The position numbers and the translations under genes were made by a program. A DNA stretch of 38,128 nucleotides from Anabaena sp. UHCC 0187 (GTDB taxonomy: Bacteria > Cyanobacteriota > Cyanobacteriia > Cyanobacteriales > Nostocaceae). Positions within the stretch are counted from its first letter, which is position 1, and every line of letters begins with the position of its first letter. This document shows positions 33,516-38,128 of this stretch, piece by piece. Location of the stretch: positions 1 to 38,128 of the forward strand of contig NZ_VILB01000026.1 of NCBI RefSeq assembly GCF_009712035.1, in the 5' to 3' direction. The notes under the pieces were generated by a model. That model saw only the letters and a program-made list of their open reading frames with translations. It ran no database searches and was not told where the DNA came from.

Positions 33516-34208
33516 ATGATAGATACGGCGGTCATATTTGACATGGACGGTTTGTTGATCAACAGCGAGCCTTTTTGGCACAAAGCGGAAGTGGAGGTAT
33601 TCAATGACTTGGGAGTGCCACTACAAGAGAGTATGTGCAATCAGACAATGGGTTTACGTTGCGATGAGGTTGTCAGCTATTGGTATGCAAGATTTCCTTT
33701 GACAGATACGAGTCAATCTGAGGTAGCTGAACGGATTATCAATCGTGTCAGCGAACTTGTGATAACCCTCGGACAGCCCATGCCTGGTGCAATGGAAATT
33801 ATACAATTATGCCAGCAGATGCACTTACCCTTGGGATTGGCTACGTCATCGCCCATCTGTCTGATTGACGTAGTTCTAAAAAAGCTAAATTTGCAAGACA
33901 CATTCGATGTTATCAGTTCTGCTCAGACAGAGGAATTTGGTAAACCCCATCCAGCGGTGTATCTGACAACTGCCCATCGTCTCAATGTGCATCCCCAAAA
34001 GTGTGTAGCGTTTGAAGACTCTATTCGCGGCATCATCAGTGCTAAAGCAGCTTCCATGCGATGTATTGCCGTCCCAGCATTAGAAGAAAGAGAAGACCCC
34101 CGATTTGCGATCGCAGATGTCAAGCTGGATTCACTTGAACAGGTCAATGAGTCGTGGCTGAAGGAGTTTTTCACCTCATCTCACTACAAAAAATGGCAGC
34201 AATATTGA
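33516..34208 (+). CDS. HAD-family sugar phosphatase, HxpB (YniC)-like
   Basis: 230 residues from the ATG at 33516, five bases after AGAGG; the in-frame upstream ATG at 33453 has no such site. Motif I is IFDMDGLLINSE with nucleophile D9 and acid/base D11. Motif II Ser/Thr lies in GLATSSP (about 107-113), motif III Lys in FGKPHPAVY, and motif IV in FEDSIRGI. MRCIAVPALEEREDPRFAIA closely follows the E. coli HxpB C-terminal pattern (VVPAPEAQNDPRF). Family knowledge: HxpB dephosphorylates hexitol and hexose 6-phosphates, including 2-deoxyglucose 6-phosphate. The exact substrate here is unknown. Cytoplasmic, single gene. Confidence 0.88.
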   Translation: MIDTAVIFDMDGLLINSEPFWHKAEVEVFNDLGVPLQESMCNQTMGLRCDEVVSYWYARFPLTDTSQSEVAERIINRVSELVITLGQPMPGAMEIIQLCQQMHLPLGLATSSPICLIDVVLKKLNLQDTFDVISSAQTEEFGKPHPAVYLTTAHRLNVHPQKCVAFEDSIRGIISAKAASMRCIAVPALEEREDPRFAIADVKLDSLEQVNESWLKEFFTSSHYKKWQQY

Positions 34209-34216
34209 ACATTGTG

Positions 34217-35650
34217 CTATTTTTTATCAGGCAGATTTCTCGGTGGAATCAACCGTCCTTGATAAAAGCGTCGTTCTAACCTACCCAAACCAAACCAAAT
34301 CCCAGCACCACTGATTACAAGCAGGGTGAGAAAACTAATAGTGAAAATATCCGTTTGACTATAAATAAATATCAGCAAGGGAAGCAAAGCCCAAACCAAC
34401 ACTGTCACCACAGCTACTCCCACCCGTAACCGTTGCAGATTAGCCAGCGCAGTCCGGCAACTAGCACATTTTTCTGTGTGAGAATGGTATCTATCTAATA
34501 AATCTTCCTTCGGTAATGACGGTGATAGAGTTTTACCAGGAAACGGATCAAGACTATATTGATTCACCCAAGAACGCAACTGAAAGACAAACAAATCTGC
34601 CTTAGTTGGCAAATAAAACGCCTTAGTAAAATTACCACTACCACCACTTTTTTCTAGATACCGTTCTTGATGATGTAAGAAAATTTGGTCATCTTCTAAA
34701 ATGCTATTTTGGCCAATATGTGAATACCAGCGTGGAGTCAACTTCAAAAACAGTCCTGGTATTTTGGAAGAGAACTTGAACGGAAAAATCGCAAATAACC
34801 GACATTCTCCCTTGCGAATAGGAGTGGCATAAACCACCGTTAAAGTCCTACCAAACTGCTTAGAGGTGAGATCATGCCACATTAAACCAGGAGCAATAAA
34901 AGTAGTATATTGTTTTCCTAAAGTACCTTTGCGGGGTCCTGCTTCCCAAACTCCTTTAAATCCCCATTTTCCAGATTCTACAACTTCCAATTCCACCGGA
35001 GATACATTCGCTCGGTTGCCGACAGTACGGTGATGGGTGTAAGGAATGTGACTAGAATCAAGGACGTTTTCCATCAACGTCAAAGCATCATAGGGGATAT
35101 CTCGAAAAGTATTCAGGCAAATCCAGTCATCCGGGTCTTCGTCTAAAAGATCAACAATGGGAACTTTGGTTTTAGCTGCATTTTCCGCAGTACCAGGATA
35201 AACAAATAAGAGTCCTTGGCGAACTGTGGTCGGGAATGAAGTTACACAGGCACGTTGAGAAACTTCTGCTTTTCCACCTTCAACTTGTTGGGGGATAATT
35301 GAACACTTTCCCGTTCCTGAAAAAGCCCAACCATGATAAGGACATTCTAACAATCCATCCTCATTAATTCTTCCTTCCGATAGTGGTGCTAACCGATGGG
35401 GGCATTGGTCTAAAAATGCTCGCCACATCTGCTGATTATTATCCCACCACAAAACAATATCCCGTTCTAGCAAAGTGAAACGAGTCGGCAGGGTTTTATC
35501 TAAATCTTTCACATAATAGACAGGATACCAAGCCTCTTGCCAATCAAAGCGTTCTGGGTCAATTCCACCTGCGCTTAGTGATTCTGTTGTTATAGTTGGA
35601 GATATGACTACTTGAGGAGATGCCTCTGACTGGATCATGCTATTGGACAT
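34217..35650 (-). CDS. Rieske non-heme oxygenase of the pheophorbide a oxygenase (PAO/PTC52) family
   Basis: 477 residues. Rieske [2Fe-2S] ligands are C83-P-H85 (QCPHRLAPLSEG) and C103-P-Y-H106 (ECPYHGWAFSG). The mononuclear iron site is ENVLDSSHIPYTHH with D198, H201 and H206/H207. The C-terminus has a CASC pair (HTEKCASCRTALANLQ, the CxxC seen in PAO-type enzymes) and two hydrophobic segments (VAVVTVLVWALLPLLIFIY and FLTLLVISGAGIWFGLG) for membrane attachment. In plants, PAO opens the chlorophyll ring during breakdown, while PTC52 hydroxylates protochlorophyllide; cyanobacterial members are of unsettled substrate. Convergent with the HAD gene and divergent from the fibrillin gene, which fits a pigment or thylakoid setting. 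Confidence 0.93.
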   Translation of the reverse strand: MSNSMIQSEASPQVVISPTITTESLSAGGIDPERFDWQEAWYPVYYVKDLDKTLPTRFTLLERDIVLWWDNNQQMWRAFLDQCPHRLAPLSEGRINEDGLLECPYHGWAFSGTGKCSIIPQQVEGGKAEVSQRACVTSFPTTVRQGLLFVYPGTAENAAKTKVPIVDLLDEDPDDWICLNTFRDIPYDALTLMENVLDSSHIPYTHHRTVGNRANVSPVELEVVESGKWGFKGVWEAGPRKGTLGKQYTTFIAPGLMWHDLTSKQFGRTLTVVYATPIRKGECRLFAIFPFKFSSKIPGLFLKLTPRWYSHIGQNSILEDDQIFLHHQERYLEKSGGSGNFTKAFYLPTKADLFVFQLRSWVNQYSLDPFPGKTLSPSLPKEDLLDRYHSHTEKCASCRTALANLQRLRVGVAVVTVLVWALLPLLIFIYSQTDIFTISFLTLLVISGAGIWFGLGRLERRFYQGRLIPPRNLPDKK

Positions 35651-35782
35651 GGTAGGATCAACAATAATTTTAACTTTCTAGTCCCTTCCCAAATTAACAA
35701 TTTTTTAATCACCCTCGCAGATAGATTTCAAAAACCAGCCGATTGTTTAAAAATTACAGAAATACCCGGTAAGTGTAAAACT

Positions 35783-35869
35783 CAGTCCTTCGACAAGCTC
35801 AGGAACCATCACTTGAGCGCTGAGATATAAGCTACACTATGGCTTACGCCACGCTTCGCTATCGGCAAG
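35783..35869. repeat. Two dispersed repeats in the oxygenase-fibrillin intergenic region
   Basis: A REP-like CAGTCCTTCGACAAGCTCAG starts at 35783, and a second unit GGCTTACGCCACGCT...TATCGGCAAG lies at 35841-35869. The latter resembles the sequence at 19495-19527. Both are of the kind scattered many times through these genomes. They occupy much of the divergent promoter region. Confidence 0.55.
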
Positions 35870-35904
35870 TCTGACATCAGTTCATACCAAAATATTTTAA
35901 CACT

Positions 35905-36657
35905 ATGGTAGTAGATACGGAAAAAAGTACAGCAGCTAAAACAGCTTTACGTCAGGCATTAGCTGCTTGTGGTGGTAATACTAAGGACAAAACTGTAATT
36001 GCGGCGATTGAAAATCTCCAATCTCTCAACCCAACGACAGCACCAACCCACAGTGGTAGTTTAATGGATAGTGAATGGTTGTTAATCAGTGCGCCGAATT
36101 TTCCTCAAGGTGAGCAACTTGCAGATGGCAGATATGCCTATACTTTGAGTCGTTTGGCTTTTAATATGTTTCAACCGACAAAACTAAAAGTGGTGATTGA
36201 CCGCGTTTTTCAACCTGTATTTTTGTTAGGAAATGGAGAGCAGCGAACTCATGACATTGTTGTGGAATTTACGACTATTGATGAATCTGTTCCTCAACTA
36301 TCTGGGATTATTCGTAACCAAGGAATTTGTCAGCCGGTAAGTGATACGGTGCTGCAAGTGCAATTTACGGGAGGAATTTTAACCCCGCAATCTGCAACTA
36401 AAATGAACGAGTGGAAGGCTGTTTTTGGTGAGCAAGGTAAGTCTAAAAAAACAAGTTGGCAAGATAGTTTGATGTCCGGTTTTTTGAAGTTGATGTTTGG
36501 TCTAGTTCCTCCACAAACTATGAGTCCAGAAACTGGAGAAGTTTCTTTTGTTATGAATCGTTCTCCCAAAGGACGTTTAGAAATCCTTTATTTAGATGAA
36601 GAACTGCGGATTACTCGTGGAGAAAAAGGAACTGTTTTAGTGTGTGAACGATTATAG
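35905..36657 (+). CDS. PAP/fibrillin (plastid lipid-associated protein) family
   Basis: 250 residues. The N-terminal helix and AIENLQSLNPTTAPTHSGSL, followed by MDSEWLLISAPNFP, is the standard fibrillin opening (LNPTPxP...L-x-GxWxLxY). The C-terminal hallmark RLEILYLDEELRITRGEKGT is present complete at about 227-246. Fibrillins form a lipocalin-like barrel that holds lipids or isoprenoids in plastoglobules and thylakoids. In cyanobacteria they support photoprotection and thylakoid organisation. No transmembrane segment or signal peptide is seen. Divergent from the Rieske oxygenase gene, an association that suggests shared pigment or membrane metabolism. Confidence 0.92.
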   Translation: MVVDTEKSTAAKTALRQALAACGGNTKDKTVIAAIENLQSLNPTTAPTHSGSLMDSEWLLISAPNFPQGEQLADGRYAYTLSRLAFNMFQPTKLKVVIDRVFQPVFLLGNGEQRTHDIVVEFTTIDESVPQLSGIIRNQGICQPVSDTVLQVQFTGGILTPQSATKMNEWKAVFGEQGKSKKTSWQDSLMSGFLKLMFGLVPPQTMSPETGEVSFVMNRSPKGRLEILYLDEELRITRGEKGTVLVCERL

Positions 36658-36703
36658 TGTTTACCAGACTAGTACAGCCGTGAAGTCAAAAGTTATAGCT
36701 ATA

Positions 36704-36721
36704 TCCCCGCAAAAGCGGGGA
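36704..36721. terminator. GC-rich hairpin after the fibrillin gene
   Basis: TCCCCGC-AAAA-GCGGGGA is a 7-bp perfect stem with an AAAA loop, 46 bases after the stop. No T run follows directly, so it may be a terminator or a repeat. A weaker GCCC...GGGC pair (36724-36727 and about 36761-36764) follows it. Confidence 0.5.
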
Positions 36722-36847
36722 TTGCCCTCGTGAAACTTGTCTTCGTAAAAACGGGTAACAGGGCTTAAAAATAATAGATCATAATTAATCAAAATAATTA
36801 ATTTGCAGCTAACCGCTGCCTGGGAGAGATGCAATTTTCTCCCAACT

Positions 36848-37507
36848 ATGCCAATAATTAATCTGGCTGACATTCAACAAATTAAGAAAACACAGCAACA
36901 ACTTTTATTTACTCAGCAAAACCATCATCCAAATCACTCTGCTGTTGATTCTATTATTGCCGATAACTTCCATTTGCTGATGAAACAATTATTTTTACAA
37001 CTACCTGTAGAACCTTTATTAAATGCCCATCCTCAAATTGCTCAATGGGTTGCTCAAGTACAGGAACTTGCACCAGAAATCTTTCAATCTCGCAAGAAAT
37101 TATTAGTTGATAACCCAGTCATTGCCCCCCTAATGATTAATAACGATAATTACTTTGTTCAAGTCACCACAAATATAGCATTTAAACAAGGTATTCCCAG
37201 ACTTTATGAATGGGCTGTGCGTCATCCTCAGTTTAGCTGGCAAGACCGAGTAAAGTTGTGGACTACGACTATTCAATATTCAGTTATTCCTAAGCAAATG
37301 CAGCTTGTGATTATAGCATTAGACCCTATAAAACCACCCCAAAGATTAAATATACGTTGGAACAAGAAGTATCATCGGCAGACTGAAAAATGGTTAATTA
37401 AACTCCTGAATCAACCTCAAGAAAATGATGCCCAATCAAATCAAATAAATCAGGAAATAACATCATCAATGATAAATTTAGCCGATATTTCTGAAGTTAG
37501 CATTTAA
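36848..37507 (+). CDS. Unknown protein with the same NLADI peptide at both ends
   Basis: 219 residues from the ATG at 36848; the open frame reaches back to a TTG at 36803, but the ATG gives the better beginning. No family recognised. The sequence opens MPIINLADIQQIKKTQQQLL and ends MINLADISEVSI, so the INLADI peptide occurs at both ends. The middle is helical and basic, with aromatic clusters (WAVRHPQFSWQDRVKLWTTT) and a C-terminal basic patch RWNKKYHRQTEKWLIKLL. No signal peptide or membrane segment. It is preceded by a hairpin and followed by an inverted repeat, so it is probably a single transcription unit. Confidence 0.65.
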   Translation: MPIINLADIQQIKKTQQQLLFTQQNHHPNHSAVDSIIADNFHLLMKQLFLQLPVEPLLNAHPQIAQWVAQVQELAPEIFQSRKKLLVDNPVIAPLMINNDNYFVQVTTNIAFKQGIPRLYEWAVRHPQFSWQDRVKLWTTTIQYSVIPKQMQLVIIALDPIKPPQRLNIRWNKKYHRQTEKWLIKLLNQPQENDAQSNQINQEITSSMINLADISEVSI

Positions 37508-37532
37508 GAGGATAATGGTAACTGTTCACACT

Positions 37533-37585
37533 CTCTCCTATCTTCCAAGATAAATCAAGGGTTTAGACAATTTTAGATAGGAGAG
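37533..37585. terminator. Inverted repeat between convergent genes, containing a shared motif
   Basis: CTCTCCTATCT (37533-37543) and AGATAGGAGAG (37575-37585) form an 11-bp perfect stem. The 31-base loop contains GATAAATCAAGGGTTTAGAC and the next three bases (37549-37571), found also at 22500-22522. It lies 26 bases after the stop of the 219-residue gene and could end transcription from both sides. Confidence 0.5.
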
Positions 37586-37648
37586 TGAATACTTATCTAA
37601 ATAAATAGGTTTTGCTGAAAAATTGACAAACTACTAGCATAAAATTAA

Positions 37649-38128
37649 TTAGAGCTTGTCGAGTAAAGGTTGAATTTCCTTAATCAATTTTGAGTAATAA
37701 TTCCAGTAAACATCAAGAAAAAAATTTGTCAGAGGATTACTTTTTTTTAATAAATTATTTTTTTTGTAAGAGTAAACAAAATTTACAATATTCATTACAT
37801 TCTTTTGTTCGTAAGGTGTCAAAATGAAAAAAGCATCAAGCATTTTTTTATGTTTATCAAGAGAGGTTATTTTATTAAAAATTGAGGGGGTTATAAAATC
37901 CAGGAGATTTAAATCAACTTTATATTTATCCCGTTTATTTAACCTAGAAACTAGCTTACCATAAATTTTCATTACTTCTTTATAGTCTTGATATAGAGCA
38001 TTTTCATATAAAATTTCAAATTTTAAAAACCTAACAATCATAAATAAATTTATATTTTGTTCATCATCTAGTTGAGACATCAACAATGTGAGTTCTCCAG
38101 CATTTTCCATGTTCATAAAGAGTTTTGC
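37649..38128 (-). CDS. Unknown helical protein, possibly cut by the window end
   Basis: 155 residues from the ATG at 38116; the frame stays open to the last base, so a start outside the window is possible, though MNMENAGELTLL looks like a natural beginning. There is no signal peptide. The sequence is rich in Leu, Lys, Asn and Tyr: FMIVRFLKFEILYENALYQD, VDLNLLDFITPSIFNKITSL, then FFILTPYEQKNVMNIVNFVY. It is predicted mostly alpha-helical and rather AT-rich compared with its neighbours, which can mark recent acquisition. I do not recognise the family. Confidence 0.55.
   Translation of the reverse strand, partial: AKLFMNMENAGELTLLMSQLDDEQNINLFMIVRFLKFEILYENALYQDYKEVMKIYGKLVSRLNKRDKYKVDLNLLDFITPSIFNKITSLDKHKKMLDAFFILTPYEQKNVMNIVNFVYSYKKNNLLKKSNPLTNFFLDVYWNYYSKLIKEIQPLLDKL

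Noticed and set aside
34217-36657. Oxygenase-fibrillin pair as a novel system
   Set aside because: Both families are well known in cyanobacteria and plants, and divergent pigment or thylakoid genes are ordinary.

Overview
The window reads as DNA from a filamentous, probably heterocyst-forming cyanobacterium (Nostocales). The evidence is AT-rich DNA with repeated HIP1 octamers GCGATCGC (for example 4117-4124, 24233-24240, 26399-26406), a pheophorbide a oxygenase-like Rieske protein next to a fibrillin-type protein, and short hairpin-forming dispersed repeats. Species and replicon (chromosome or large plasmid) cannot be fixed from the sequence alone. I saw no rRNA, tRNA or CRISPR array.

1-16739, all on the minus strand. 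Four predicted exported genes (a WD40-like protein cut by the window edge, a peptidoglycan-binding-like protein, a secreted unknown, then another WD40-like protein plus a secreted unknown further on) flank a compact six-gene operon at 2169-13214. In transcription order it encodes a small XRE regulator, an SNF2-type helicase with a C-terminal DUF3883-like domain, an NYN/PIN-like nuclease, a DUF1156 adenine-specific DNA methyltransferase, a 194-residue unknown, and a DUF499 ATPase. This is a helicase-methylase-ATPase defence-type operon carrying two extra small genes. The 5' end and promoter of the XRE gene are duplicated and decayed at about 15345-15595, next to a 134-bp MITE with a target duplication and a tyrosine recombinase gene. 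That recombinase has a dif-like palindrome six bases in front of its start codon.

16740-20800, accessory junction. A 545-bp element (16939-17483) carries eight copies of a 19-bp repeat, four pointing inward from each side, with TGTCGG...CCGACA termini. It looks like the paired ends of a TnsB/TniA-type transposon with nothing coding between them. Next come a small gene with an 18-bp operator-like palindrome at its start, a nucleotidyltransferase/winged-helix pair resembling a toxin-antitoxin operon, an orphan antitoxin-like gene whose 3' end runs into a dispersed repeat, an HNH endonuclease gene and another hairpin element.

20800-27492, accessory replication genes. A Dda/RecD-like SF1 helicase, a sliding clamp (DnaN paralogue) with a lysine-rich N-terminal extension, and overlapping dnaX and holA paralogues (clamp loader gamma/tau and delta) suggest a second set of replisome parts, as expected on a large plasmid or integrated element. 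A 5'-truncated gene with two related modules joined by SPSN-rich repeats lies among them.

27729-33385. A HEPN-STAND ATPase with a cold-shock-like C-terminus (a plausible conflict or defence protein) diverges from a MrfA/YprA-type DEAH helicase with a C-terminal DUF1998/Zn-binding region.

33386-38128. Mostly ordinary genes: an HxpB-like HAD phosphatase, the Rieske oxygenase, the divergent fibrillin gene and two unknowns, the last possibly cut by the window end.
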